DNA from: Gemmatimonadota bacterium
GTDB lineage: Bacteria; Gemmatimonadota; Gemmatimonadetes; Longimicrobiales; Longimicrobiaceae
NCBI GenBank assembly: GCA_028287185.1
Contig: JAQBQD010000117.1
Location: 1-47,722 of the forward strand
Direction: 5' to 3'
Length of the DNA: 47,722 nucleotides
Shown: piece by piece, positions 25,522 through 40,224 of the stretch
Position numbering within the stretch: the first letter of the stretch is position 1
Layout of the letters: every line of letters begins with the position of its first letter
Notes under the pieces: model-generated
What the model was told of the DNA's origin: nothing
What the model saw: the letters and a program-made list of their open reading frames with translations, nothing else
Databases searched by the model: none
Program-made: the position numbers and the translations under genes

Positions 25522-25687
25522 TCGGGAGTCCGCGGCGCCGGTCGGGAACCCTCCGGCCCGCAGGGATTCCGTAGGCGGTCGGCCGATCCTCTTCGATCGC
25601 CGCCCGCCGCTCGGCTCGGACCTGGCGTGAAGGACCGTCTCGAAGGCGGATCGTCAGGCGCGGTCGACGTTTCGGCGGATGAACAGA

Positions 25688-25725
25688 ACGAGGGGCGGCG
25701 ATCCGCGCGGATCGCCGCCCCTCGT
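25688..25725. terminator. Perfect 38-bp palindrome, likely bidirectional terminator
   Basis: The two 19-base halves (25688-25706 and 25707-25725) are exact inverse complements with no spacer. It lies between the convergent SH3b-peptidase and HD genes, 9 bases from the HD stop codon. As RNA it would fold on either strand. Confidence 0.75.
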
Positions 25726-25734
25726 CTCGCGCCC

Positions 25735-26313
25735 TCACGCCGGCGGCGTGCCCTGCAGCCCCAGCGCGGGGGCGATGCCGCGCATGGCCTGGATCACGAA
25801 GTCCACGTGCTCGGCCAGGTCCACGCCCAGCGCCTCCACCGCGTGCCGCACCTCGTCGCGGTCCACCCCGGCGGCAAACTGGCGGTCCTTGAACTTCTTG
25901 AGCACCGACTTCGCCTCCAGGTCCATCACCGAGCGCGACGGACGCACCAGCGCCGCCGCCGTGATCAGCCCCGTCACCTCGTCGCACGCGCACAGCGTGC
26001 GGTCCAGCACGGTCGTCGGCGCCACGCCCGTGCGCGCGGCATAGTGCGCCTGCACCGCGTGCACCACCTCGTCGGGATAGCCGCGCTCGCGCAGCATCTC
26101 CACGCCGGGAAGGGGATGGTCGTCGGGATGCTGCTCGTAGTCGAAGTCGTGCACCAGGCCCGCCAGCCCGAACCGGTGCTCGTCCTCGCCGAAGCGGCGC
26201 GCGTACGCCCGGCACGCCGCCTCCACCGAGTACATGTGGCGCCGCAGCGACTCGCTTGCGACATGCTGGTGCACGAGCGCGAGCGCATCCTCGCGCGTGG
26301 GAACGGTGGACAT
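25735..26313 (-). CDS. HD-domain hydrolase
   Basis: The 192-residue product is an HD superfamily protein: a first His in ESLRRHMYSVEAAC, the His-Asp pair in GLAGLVHDFDYEQHPDDHP, a later His in AVQAHYAAR, and an Asp in ACDEVTGLITA. Proteins of this kind are metal-dependent phosphohydrolases of nucleotides or second messengers; the substrate cannot be read from sequence. ATG 26313 is the natural start of the family. It lies between the two SH3b enzymes, but nothing in its sequence ties it to cell-wall work. Confidence 0.85.
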   Translation of the reverse strand: MSTVPTREDALALVHQHVASESLRRHMYSVEAACRAYARRFGEDEHRFGLAGLVHDFDYEQHPDDHPLPGVEMLRERGYPDEVVHAVQAHYAARTGVAPTTVLDRTLCACDEVTGLITAAALVRPSRSVMDLEAKSVLKKFKDRQFAAGVDRDEVRHAVEALGVDLAEHVDFVIQAMRGIAPALGLQGTPPA

Positions 26314-26489
26314 CCTGGCCCGGGTACGGGAAAGCCGCGGCCCGCCACCCCGGCGGCCGTCACCGGGAATGTAGGACGCGGACGGCGGGAGCGAAATCCG
26401 GCGGCCCTCACCCTCCCGGCCCCCTCTCCCGCAAGCAGGCGAAGGCGTGACTCACGCACGGCCTTTCGCGGAGATGCCCGCCTCCGCGC

Positions 26490-26546
26490 GGAGCCGTCTC
26501 CGCAGGGAGGCTTCGCGCCGTTCCAGCCGCGGTTTCAACCGCCTGG
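26490..26546 (+). repeat. Dispersed hairpin repeat, copy 2 (divergent)
   Basis: This copy shares the layout of the other two: GGAGC start, a small hairpin with GCAG loop (CTCC and GGAG arms), then GCCGTTCCAG, and GCGG-TTTCAA-CCGC as a second hairpin. It lies 26 bases beyond the stop of the minus-strand muramidase-like gene. It is more diverged than copies 1 and 3. Confidence 0.5.
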
Positions 26547-26572
26547 GCGGAGATGCCGGAACAGAGACAAGC

Positions 26573-27811
26573 TCACGCGATCGGCACCAGCCTGATCCCG
26601 TAGGTCTTCTCCAGGTCGTACTTGTCGCCGTGGACGGTGCCGCTGCCGTTGGCGATGGTCAGCTTCCGGGAGCGGACGTCCTCCACGAACTTGGCGCTCG
26701 CGGCCTCGGCGCGCCGGTTGGCGACGGCGCGCATCTTCAGCACCTCCTGGTCCGCCTTCGGCAGCGAGCCGTCGATCCTGGCGAAGTCGGCCAGGATCTG
26801 CTGCTTCGTCGCGTCCTTGATGCTGCCGTTCTGCACCACGATGTCGAACATGAGGGCGGCGGCGCGCTCGCTCCACAGGCCGTACGCCTGCACGAGGGCC
26901 AGGCCCTTCTGGTATCGGTCGCCGGCGCCGGCCACCTGGATCTTCTGCATCTCGGCCGTGCGGCCCAGCGCCTTGAAGCGGCTGCGCCACGGGTCCTGCC
27001 ACTTGTTGCTGGACTGCTTGCCGCGCGCCCACGCCATCTGGTCCGCCTTCGGCTTCGCCAGGAAGGCGCGGAACTCCGCATAGCCGTCGCCCATCACGGC
27101 CTGGACCACGGACGGGCTCTCGCGGTCGATCTGCTGCAGGAGAGGCTGGAGCGTGCCCTGGCCCAGGTTCCACTGGAGGACGCCGAAGCTCATCGCCTGG
27201 CCGTCGAAGTCGCCCGCCAGCCCCGCGAAGCACTCCGGCGGCATCACCTCCGTCTCGAACCCGGCCGTGAGCGCCAGGCAGCGGTACGCGAGCGTCTCCC
27301 CCGCCAGGCCGCCCGCGGCCGCGGTCCCCGCGGTCGATCCGGCCGCCGCGGGCTGGGTGGGTGCCGAGACGATCGGGGCGGACGCGGAAGCGCCGGCGGG
27401 CACCGGAACGGCGTACTGCGCCGAGATCCAGCCCGTGACCCCGGCGGCGCTCACCTGGAACCACTGGCCGTCCGGCGAAGCGTCAAGCTTCTGCACGGTG
27501 GCCCCGCGCGCCAGCTGCGCGAGCACGGCGGCGCCGGTGCTGGGCGTGGCGCGCACGTTCAGGCGGTCGGCGTTGATGGAGAGCGTGGCGGGCGCGGGTG
27601 GGGCGGCCGGAGCGGCGGACTCCACCGCGTACTTGGCCGCGATCCAGCCCGAGGTGCCGGCGGGCGTGCGGACCTGGAACCACTCGCCGTCGGGGGAGGC
27701 GCCCACCTTCTCCACGGTGGCGTCGCGCGCGAGCTGGGCCAGCACGGCGGCATCGGTGCTGGGCGTGGCGCGGACGTTCAGCGAGCTGGCGGTGATGGTG
27801 ATGGTGGACAC
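26573..27811 (-). CDS. Two SH3b domains plus lysozyme-like domain
   Basis: The product has 412 residues from GTG 27811, which has AGGAG nine bases upstream. It comprises SH3b 1 (about 1-66), SH3b 2 (about 77-136), an Ala/Pro-rich linker, and a helical domain (about 170-412) starting LALTAGFETEVMPPECF and including MSFGVLQWNLGQGTLQPLL. The Glu186 region and the SFGVLQWN stretch resemble lysozyme-superfamily glycosidases (muramidase or chitosanase GH46 style). That assignment is by pattern only. There is no signal peptide; the ATG far upstream gives an Arg-rich non-native extension. It pairs with the gene at 24664. Confidence 0.75.
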   Translation of the reverse strand: MSTITITASSLNVRATPSTDAAVLAQLARDATVEKVGASPDGEWFQVRTPAGTSGWIAAKYAVESAAPAAPPAPATLSINADRLNVRATPSTGAAVLAQLARGATVQKLDASPDGQWFQVSAAGVTGWISAQYAVPVPAGASASAPIVSAPTQPAAAGSTAGTAAAGGLAGETLAYRCLALTAGFETEVMPPECFAGLAGDFDGQAMSFGVLQWNLGQGTLQPLLQQIDRESPSVVQAVMGDGYAEFRAFLAKPKADQMAWARGKQSSNKWQDPWRSRFKALGRTAEMQKIQVAGAGDRYQKGLALVQAYGLWSERAAALMFDIVVQNGSIKDATKQQILADFARIDGSLPKADQEVLKMRAVANRRAEAASAKFVEDVRSRKLTIANGSGTVHGDKYDLEKTYGIRLVPIA

Positions 27812-28113
27812 GCGGGGTTTCTCCTGCTGGGGGCGGCGGGCGCCCGGGTGGCGGGTGGGATGAACGGACGAAGCGAGAGCCCCTCGCGCATGCACGAGCG
27901 GGCGGGATCGCGGAAACGCCCGTGCCCCGAATCTAATGACCCGGGGCACGCTTGGCGACATCTTTCCGCGGATCTCCGTCCGACGACGAAGGAGGCGAGC
28001 GGAACGGCGGACGGGCGGCGCTTCGTTCGATCAACCGGAAGGTACCGCCTGCCCTCGCCGCGTGATCGTGAAGGGCTCCGCCGCCTCGCCGGATGCCGGG
28101 GCCGGGGGCGATC
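27812..28113. other. Intergenic region upstream of the SH3b muramidase-like gene
   Basis: These 302 bases lie between two minus-strand genes. They would hold the muramidase promoter and the end of the signalling operon. I see no hairpin terminator, repeat or gene. Confidence 0.5.
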
Positions 28114-29871
28114 TCAGCGGGCGGCGCGCGAGGGGCGGCTTGCGGGGGCGGCGTGCAGCTCCACCAGGCCGTCCGTCTCCAGGGTGGGGGGCAGCATGAG
28201 GCGGAAGCAGCTTCCCACGCCGGGGGTGCTCTCCACCTCCAGCGAGCCGTCCAGCAGGTGCGCCAGGCGGCGCGAGATGGGCAGGCCCAGGCCCGTGCCC
28301 TGATGCTGGTTGGGCTGCGAGAGCTGCACGAACTCGTCGAAGATCTTCTGCTGGTCGTCGCGGGCGATCCCCTCGCCGTTGTCCTTCACGTCCACCTCCA
28401 CCCAGCCGTCGTCGCGGGCGCGCGACGTCACCTCGATGGGCTTTCCCTCGCCGAACTTGATGGCGTTGGACAGCAGGTTCAGCAGGATCTGCCGCACGCG
28501 CCGCGGGTCGGTGACGATGGTGGCCGTGCCTTCCGTGAGCAGCGAGATCTCCGAGCCGTGCTCGTCCGCCATGGGACGCACCGTGACGAACAGCTCCTGC
28601 ACCAGCGCGGGGAAGGTCACGGGCTGCACCTCCAGCTCCAGCTTGCCCGCCTCGATCTTGCTCAGGTCCAGGATGTCGTTCACCAGCTCCAGCAGGTGCT
28701 TGGCGGCCTTGTTCGCCCGCTCGATCCCGTTGGTCTGCTCGGGGGTGAGGGGGCCGTAGATGTCGTCCAGCAGCAGCGCGCTGTATCCCAGGATGGCGTT
28801 GATGGGGGTGCGCAGCTCGTGGCTCATGCTGGCGTAGAAGCGCGAGCGGGCGCTCATCGCGTTCTCCAGCTCGAGCTGCCGCACCAGGAGCTGGTCGTTG
28901 GCCGTCTTCAGCTCGCCCGTGGTGTTGGAGAGCGCCACGGCCTGCTGTCGCAGCGTCTCCTCGGCGCGCTTGCGCTCGGACACGTCGCGGGCGATGACGG
29001 TGAACACCTTCTCCGTCTTCAGGTCCAGGCACGAGATGGAGGCCTCGATGGGGAACTCCTCGCCGCCGTTGCGCACGCCCGTCAGCTCGTGGCTGTGCGG
29101 GGGCTCCTGCGCCGCGGTCTCCGCCCGCTGCCGGACGCCCGCCGCCGCGTCGCCGCAGATGCGGTCCAGGAGGCCCTCGCCCATGGAGGCGTGGAAGAAG
29201 CGCCCCACGAGCGCGCCGATCGCCTCCTCGGCCGACACCCCGAACATCCGCTCCGCGGCGGCGTTGAACAGGGTGACGTGCTGCCCCTCGTCGAAGGTGA
29301 TGATGGCCTCCATCGCCGAGCCCACGATCTCGGCCATGCGCGCCTCCGACTCCAGCAGGCGCTGCATGTGCAGCATCTCGATCTCGCGCTTCTCGCTTTC
29401 GCGCAGGCGCTTCTCCTGCTCCTTGAGCTGCTCCGTCTTCACGTACAGCTCCACGAACACCGCCACCTTGGAGCGCAGCACGTCGGGGTGGAAGGGCTTG
29501 AACAGGTAGTCCACCGCTCCCACCGAGTAGCCCTCGAAGACGAACTCGTCGTCCTTGCTGATGGCGGTCAGGAAGATGATGGGGGTGAAGCGGCTGCGCT
29601 CGCGCGACTTGATCATGCGCGCGGCCTCGAAGCCGTTCATCCCCGGCATCTGCACGTCCATCAGGATCACGGCGAAGTCGTGGATCAGCACCCAGCGCAG
29701 CGCCTCCTCGCCCGAGGCGGCGCGCACCAGGGACAGGCCCAGCGGCTCCAGGATGGCCTCCAGCGCCAGCAGGTTCTCGGCGCGGTCGTCCACCAGCAGC
29801 ACCTTGGCCTGGAACGCCGGGGCGGGCGGCGGCGGCGCGGCCGGGGCGGCGGCCGGGCGGGCGGGGCTCAC
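28114..29871 (-). CDS. Receiver-PAS-histidine kinase
   Basis: The 585-residue product has an Ala/Pro-rich start and a receiver domain (about 22-140, Asp72 in [10 protein letters not shown], Lys in FKPF). A coiled-coil linker, a PAS domain (about 175-300, ending in [13 protein letters not shown]), a HisKA domain with His351 in SMSHELRTP, and a HATPase domain ([26 protein letters not shown]) follow. There is no membrane segment. A receiver ahead of the sensor part suggests it is switched by an upstream phosphodonor, probably the large kinase of the same cluster. GTG 29871 overlaps the cheB stop (GTGA), so the genes are coupled. Confidence 0.93.
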   Translation of the reverse strand: MSPARPAAAPAAPPPPAPAFQAKVLLVDDRAENLLALEAILEPLGLSLVRAASGEEALRWVLIHDFAVILMDVQMPGMNGFEAARMIKSRERSRFTPIIFLTAISKDDEFVFEGYSVGAVDYLFKPFHPDVLRSKVAVFVELYVKTEQLKEQEKRLRESEKREIEMLHMQRLLESEARMAEIVGSAMEAIITFDEGQHVTLFNAAAERMFGVSAEEAIGALVGRFFHASMGEGLLDRICGDAAAGVRQRAETAAQEPPHSHELTGVRNGGEEFPIEASISCLDLKTEKVFTVIARDVSERKRAEETLRQQAVALSNTTGELKTANDQLLVRQLELENAMSARSRFYASMSHELRTPINAILGYSALLLDDIYGPLTPEQTNGIERANKAAKHLLELVNDILDLSKIEAGKLELEVQPVTFPALVQELFVTVRPMADEHGSEISLLTEGTATIVTDPRRVRQILLNLLSNAIKFGEGKPIEVTSRARDDGWVEVDVKDNGEGIARDDQQKIFDEFVQLSQPNQHQGTGLGLPISRRLAHLLDGSLEVESTPGVGSCFRLMLPPTLETDGLVELHAAPASRPSRAAR

Positions 29872-30473
29872 GCGTCCCCCGCGCTGCAGCGGGGCAGCCG
29901 GCGCCCGCGGATGGCGGCCAGGTAGGGGCCGATGCGGGCCATCTCCAGCACGCAGGCGTCGGGCACCGCCTTGAGCGCGGCCTGCGGCATCACCCGCACC
30001 TCGGCCGTCTCCGGGTCCTGCACCACCGCGGCGCCCCCCGCCTCGCGGATGCAGCGCAGGCCCGCGGCGCCGTCCGCGTTGGCGCCCGTGAGCACCACGC
30101 CGATGGCGTCGGGGCCATACGTCTCGGCCACGGACTGGAAGGTCACGTCGATGGAGGGGCGGCTGTAGCGCACGGGCTCGTCCACAGACAGGGAGAAGTA
30201 CCCATCGTCCACCAGCATGTGGTAGTCCGGGGGGGCGATGTAGACGTAGCCGTCGCGCACCTCCTCCTTGTCGTTCACCTCGTGCACGGGCAGCGAGGAG
30301 CACTCCTGCAGCAGCTCGCACAGCAGGTACGAGTCGCGGCTGCGGTGCTGCACCACGGCCACGGGCAGGTCGAAGCCGGGCGGCAGCCCCGCCACCAGCG
30401 CCCGCAGCGCCGCCAGCCCCCCCGCCGAGGCGCCCACCGCCACCATCCGGTACCCGTGGCCCACGTCGGCCAC
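29868..30473 (-). CDS. CheB-type methylesterase domain without receiver
   Basis: The 201-residue product consists of a CheB catalytic domain only: VAVGASAGGLAALRAL (Ser16), AVVQHRS (His43) and VVLTGANADGAAGL (Asp134) form the Ser-His-Asp triad. Classical CheB has an N-terminal receiver that inhibits it; this one lacks it, so control must come from a partner or be absent. The start is GTG 30473, sharing one base with the cheR stop (TAGTG). Substrates are expected to be glutamyl methyl esters. Confidence 0.93.
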   Translation of the reverse strand: MADVGHGYRMVAVGASAGGLAALRALVAGLPPGFDLPVAVVQHRSRDSYLLCELLQECSSLPVHEVNDKEEVRDGYVYIAPPDYHMLVDDGYFSLSVDEPVRYSRPSIDVTFQSVAETYGPDAIGVVLTGANADGAAGLRCIREAGGAAVVQDPETAEVRVMPQAALKAVPDACVLEMARIGPYLAAIRGRRLPRCSAGDA

Positions 30474-31426
30474 TAGCGCACCCTCCGGTAGATCTTCTCG
30501 CGCGTGTCCAGCGCCTCGTACGCGTCCTCGTGGCTGGAGAAGCGCAGCGACTCCTTGCTGCCCAGCGCCAGCACCCCGAAGGTGCCCAGGCTGTTGTAGA
30601 AGAGCTCGTGCACCCGGTTCTGGAGGTCGCGGTCGAAGTAGATCATCACGTTCCGGCACAGGATCACGTTGAACTCGCTGAACGAGCCGTCCGTGACCAG
30701 GTTGTGCTGCGAGAAGACCACGTTCCGGGTGAGCGTCTGGTCGAAGAGCGCCCCGTCGTACATGGCCGTGTAGTACTCCGAGAACGAGGCCCGGCCCCCC
30801 GCGCGCAGGTAGTTCTGCGTGTACTCCTGCATCTTCTCCAGGGGAAAGATCCCCATGCGCGCGCGGTGCAGCACCACCTCGTTGATGTCCGTGGCGTAGA
30901 TGCGCGCGCGGTCGTACAGGCCCTCCTCGCGCAGCAGGATCGCCATCGAGAACACCTCCTCGCCCGTGGAGCACCCCGCGTGCCAGATACGGATGAAGGG
31001 GTAGGTGCGCAGCAGCGGCACCACCTTCTCGCGAAAGGCCAGGTAGAAGGCGGGGTCGCGGAACATGGCCGTGACGTTCACGGACAGGTCCAGCAGCACC
31101 CGCTCCATCATCTCGGGCTCGTGCAGCAGCCGCTCCTGCAGGCCGCTCACCGTCCGCAGCCCCTCGGCCTCGATGCGCTTCCACAGGCGGCGCTTGAGCG
31201 AGGCGTAGGCGTACGAGCGGAAGTCGAAGCCGTAGTGCCGGTAGATGCCCTCCAGCAGCAGCTCGATCTCCAGCCGCTCCAGCTCGCGCGGGTAGCTGGC
31301 CGGCGCGTCGGGCAGCGTGGCCCGCCCCGCGGAGAACCCGGCCAGCTCGTCCACGCGGCGCCGCCGCGCTCCGCCGGGGGCGGGGGCGTCGGAGGGCGCG
31401 GGGTCGTTCGGCTGGGGCGCGGGCAT
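30473..31426 (-). CDS. CheR-type protein glutamate methyltransferase
   Basis: The 317-residue product has an N-terminal tail of about 45 Pro/Ala/Arg residues, a CheR N-domain (about 48-120), and the SAM-binding domain. The SAM-binding domain has WHAGCSTGEEVFSMAILL, YATDINEVVLHRAR, the FNVILCRNVMIYFD motif and a C-terminal LGSKESLRF. CheR methylates glutamates on chemoreceptors, but none lies in this window. It follows the large kinase by 66 bases and overlaps cheB, so the methylated target may be a member of this cluster. Confidence 0.94.
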   Translation of the reverse strand: MPAPQPNDPAPSDAPAPGGARRRRVDELAGFSAGRATLPDAPASYPRELERLEIELLLEGIYRHYGFDFRSYAYASLKRRLWKRIEAEGLRTVSGLQERLLHEPEMMERVLLDLSVNVTAMFRDPAFYLAFREKVVPLLRTYPFIRIWHAGCSTGEEVFSMAILLREEGLYDRARIYATDINEVVLHRARMGIFPLEKMQEYTQNYLRAGGRASFSEYYTAMYDGALFDQTLTRNVVFSQHNLVTDGSFSEFNVILCRNVMIYFDRDLQNRVHELFYNSLGTFGVLALGSKESLRFSSHEDAYEALDTREKIYRRVR

Positions 31427-31492
31427 GGGGCGGCTCGGGTGCGGGTCGGCCGGGCGTAAAGCAAGGCCGGTGCCGCAGTTCCCGGCGGGTCC

Positions 31493-37849
<6,357 letters not shown>

Positions 37850-38294
37850 GGACGGCTCCTGCGGTGGGGATGTGGCGGCGATGGTCCGGCGCGCGCGGCG
37901 GGCGGCGCGGACGGAGGCTATCGGTACGTCGGCGGCGAGTGGAGCGAACCCCCGCACCAGGCATGGTGGGCCGCGGGCGCTGCACGCTCCATCCGGGCTG
38001 CCGTCTCTCGGCTGGCGGCCTCGCGCGGGAAAGCACGGGTGCGGGGCCGGACGAGGATTGCCGCGGCCGGGCGCCGTCCCCATCGGACGTGCCCGGCCGG
38101 TGCTGCGCACGGAAGCGCGAAACGCCCCGCGCGCGGAAAAGCCAGCCGTCGGCGATGCAAGGGAAGGGCCAGCGGAAGCCCCATTCCCGCGCGCTCCGCA
38201 ACGTACGCCGAAGCCCACGGCGGAAACAAGTGCGGCGTTGTTCCACCCCGGCGCTGCCTGGCGGGGTCGACGGACACGACCTCAGAGGTACGCA
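37850..38294. other. Leader region of the poly-HAMP kinase gene
   Basis: These 445 bases lie between the kinase start and the tRNA-Ser terminator. Frames on both strands remain open but read as Arg/Ala/Pro-rich text without family features. I see no repeat or clear promoter. Confidence 0.55.
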
Positions 38295-38332
38295 GAAAAC
38301 CCCTCCGCGCGTAGGGCGCCGAGGGGCTTTCC
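38295..38332 (-). terminator. Terminator of tRNA-Ser
   Basis: On the minus strand an 11-bp stem (38322-38332 region with 38295-38305, one mismatch) ends in GGGGTTTTCT, a textbook U-run. It lies about 37 bases past the tRNA 3' end. Confidence 0.8.
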
Positions 38333-38368
38333 GATGGATGACCGCCGCGTGCATGGCCGGCGGCGAAG

Positions 38369-38451
<83 letters not shown>

Positions 38452-38943
38452 AACGACGGCAACTGCAACCACTTACCGAACGCCCGAACCGCTGCTGCAA
38501 CTTCGTTGTAACTTTCGCCGGGTCCGAGCCCGCGCTCTAACTTCCACCTTATAACAGCAGCCCGGTCACAAGCGCCGGGTTGGCCGTAGAATCACGTCCC
38601 GAATCGTCGCCGGGTCCGTCGTGAGGAGCGCATTAGAGCTTCGGGGGATTCCCGTCCGCCCCCGGCCATAGTGTCCTGGATGGGGTAGCCCTTCGCTCTG
38701 TGGCCCACTTCCGCCGAACGAGTACGACACCCAACCTTCGCGGGCTTCTCCATCCCTGCCGCGGCGAACAACTGCCCCGGCCAGCGATCAACCGACTCGG
38801 TCGCCACAGGCGAAAACGTCTCGTTCGGCCCAATCATTCGGCAGAGATCCAAGAAAAGTCCTGTGACCACCCGTCGGTTGTACACCGAAGAAAAACGGAA
38901 CGTTCACGAAGTGCGGATGGGTTCCGGCGTGTTCGAACCGCAC
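38452..38943. other. A/T-richer stretch between tRNA-Ser and the endonuclease gene
   Basis: This stretch is visibly less GC-rich than the rest. It holds the direct repeat copy at 38505-38518 and a minus-strand 97-codon ORF (38592-38885) that starts with a plausible soluble sequence (NRRVVTGLFLDLCRMIG) but has no recognised family and a basic tail. I do not call it a gene with any confidence. Confidence 0.4.
38505..38518 (+). repeat. 14-bp direct repeat, copy 1
   Basis: The word GTTGTAACTTTCGC occurs here and, without change, at 39699-39712. The two copies bracket the endonuclease gene. Confidence 0.6.
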
Positions 38944-39567
38944 CTACAATTCTCGTCCTGATGTTAGTAGCGGCATCTGTAGTGGCTCTCCCATTGTGGT
39001 GGGATTCATCACCTGAAACACCACGTCGCCTCGCTCGATAACGTCACGGATCTGCCTTTGACGTGCGTTGAGCCTAGAGGCGCCAACCTTCACTTCCAGG
39101 AAGATTACGCGGCGAACCTCACCTTCCTCCAAGCCGTCAAACACGATCAGATCAATCGGGCTACCGACAAACTTTACGTCCTTGGGGTTGTATGGGAAGA
39201 TGGGCAGGACAGGAAGCAGTTGTTCCGCGACTTGGCCGGCACGTACGGCGACACTCCGGTTGATCGCGTCCTGTCGGATCGAGGCTTCATTCATTGTTCG
39301 CCATTCTCGAAGTGCTGTCGTAGCATTGCTTATCGCGCGCTCCGCTTCCTGGTCACGAATCGCCTGCACTTCTGCTTGCTTCCACCGCTCTAGATGCTCC
39401 GCAGCCAACAGGGGCACCTTATCCCGGAGTTCGCGTTCGCGGGTGGCGGCGCTGGAAAGCTGCTCGCGCAAATCCTTCTCGCGTTTCGCTGCGCTGACGT
39501 ACGACAGGTAGAATGCGACGACCACTACAACCGCCGCAACGACTACTGTTAGAGAGGTAGAGTTCAT
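38944..39567 (-). CDS. Membrane-anchored endonuclease related to archaeal Holliday junction resolvases
   Basis: The 207-residue product has one N-terminal membrane helix (about 7-25), a charged coiled coil (about 27-95), and a C-terminal nuclease-like domain. That domain has the family block INRSVAVRAGQVAEQLLPVLP, FPYNPKDVKFVGSPIDLIVFDG (Asp139), and FLEVKVG (Glu158, Lys160), which is a PD-(D/E)xK nuclease core. This matches the Endonuc_Holl (COG4741-type) family, whose function is not established. Base composition and codon use are more A/T-rich than the neighbours, and it sits between tRNA-Ser and a tRNA-Ser remnant, so transfer is likely. ATG 39567 has no good ribosome binding site. Confidence 0.85.
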   Translation of the reverse strand: MNSTSLTVVVAAVVVVVAFYLSYVSAAKREKDLREQLSSAATRERELRDKVPLLAAEHLERWKQAEVQAIRDQEAERAISNATTALREWRTMNEASIRQDAINRSVAVRAGQVAEQLLPVLPIFPYNPKDVKFVGSPIDLIVFDGLEEGEVRRVIFLEVKVGASRLNARQRQIRDVIERGDVVFQVMNPTTMGEPLQMPLLTSGREL

Positions 39568-39698
39568 CGCGTTTAGGGGGCGCGTAGGGGAGGACTTCGC
39601 GGTTTGGAAGGCGCAAGACGTACAAGGTTCACCGCTGCCGGCAAGACCCTAGACTACCGGAAGGGGAGTCAGGACGGCCCGCCTTTAGGCGAGAGCGT

Positions 39699-39712
39699 GT
39701 TGTAACTTTCGC
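39699..39712 (+). repeat. 14-bp direct repeat, copy 2
   Basis: This is identical to 38505-38518, in the same orientation, about 1.2 kb away across the endonuclease gene. Confidence 0.6.
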
Positions 39713-39820
39713 TGTCACTTTCTGGCAATTCCGCTCCGCACGGCCAGTAGCATGCATTCCGTAAACGTATAAATGGCTCTGGTTTCACGACTTACGGTCG
39801 CAACCCTCACCCCTACGTCT

Positions 39821-39863
39821 GGAATTTCGAGGCCGCGGTGCAATAGCCGTTCTGCCAGCCTCC
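39821..39863 (-). pseudogene. Decayed 5' half of a tRNA-Ser
   Basis: On the minus strand this reads GGAGG, CTGGCAGAACGGCTATTGCA and then an anticodon-loop-like CTCGAAA, closely matching the first half of the tRNA-Ser at 38369. The loop would give anticodon CGA, but the anticodon stem no longer pairs. No variable arm, T arm or 3' acceptor strand follows. It is a fragment of a second serine tRNA and not a copy of the UGA gene made recently. Confidence 0.75.
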
Positions 39864-40224
39864 ATCGTACCTCTCATCTCGCGGTCCACGGGTCGTTCCC
39901 ACGTGCCGGTCGATGACAGGAAGCTCCAAAATAAAGCCATACCGGAGCGATTACAACCAACGCGCGTGACCACCCGCCGTCGCCCACCCTCCCTGCGATC
40001 ACTTTCGACCGGTGGCCGATTCGAGGACCGGCCCGCATGCCTCCTCCAGCCCCCGGCGTCGACACACCAAATCACGAGCGCCACGCGCAGTGCCGGAAGC
40101 GACTGCTACCGTCCTGGGTGACAGGTCGTCAACCTTCCGGAAGTGCAGCCGTGGCGCTATCTTGGGCACACGCAGGGCCCCCGCCGGCTCCCTTCTCGCG
40201 CTTGCTTCCCGACGGTCGTTCCAG

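Larger units (their letters stand above)
39568..40224. other. Intergenic region with tRNA remnant
   Basis: These 657 bases separate the endonuclease gene (minus) from the L,D-transpeptidase gene (plus). They hold the second direct repeat (39699-39712) and the decayed tRNA-Ser half (39821-39863). There is no convincing protein. An A/T-rich TATAAA at about 39769-39774 may be a promoter element, but no partner box was found. Confidence 0.6.

Noticed and set aside
38592..38885. 97-codon minus-strand ORF beside tRNA-Ser as a definite gene
   Set aside because: There is no recognised family, no ribosome binding site and a basic tail. It is kept only as a note in the region entry.
38700..39041. Plus-strand ORF of 113 codons overlapping the nuclease gene end
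   Set aside because: It is Arg-rich and antisense to the better-supported endonuclease frame.
39785..40084. Minus-strand ORFs upstream of the L,D-transpeptidase gene
   Set aside because: They cross the tRNA remnant, lack any domain or ribosome binding site and are in a region with decayed sequence.
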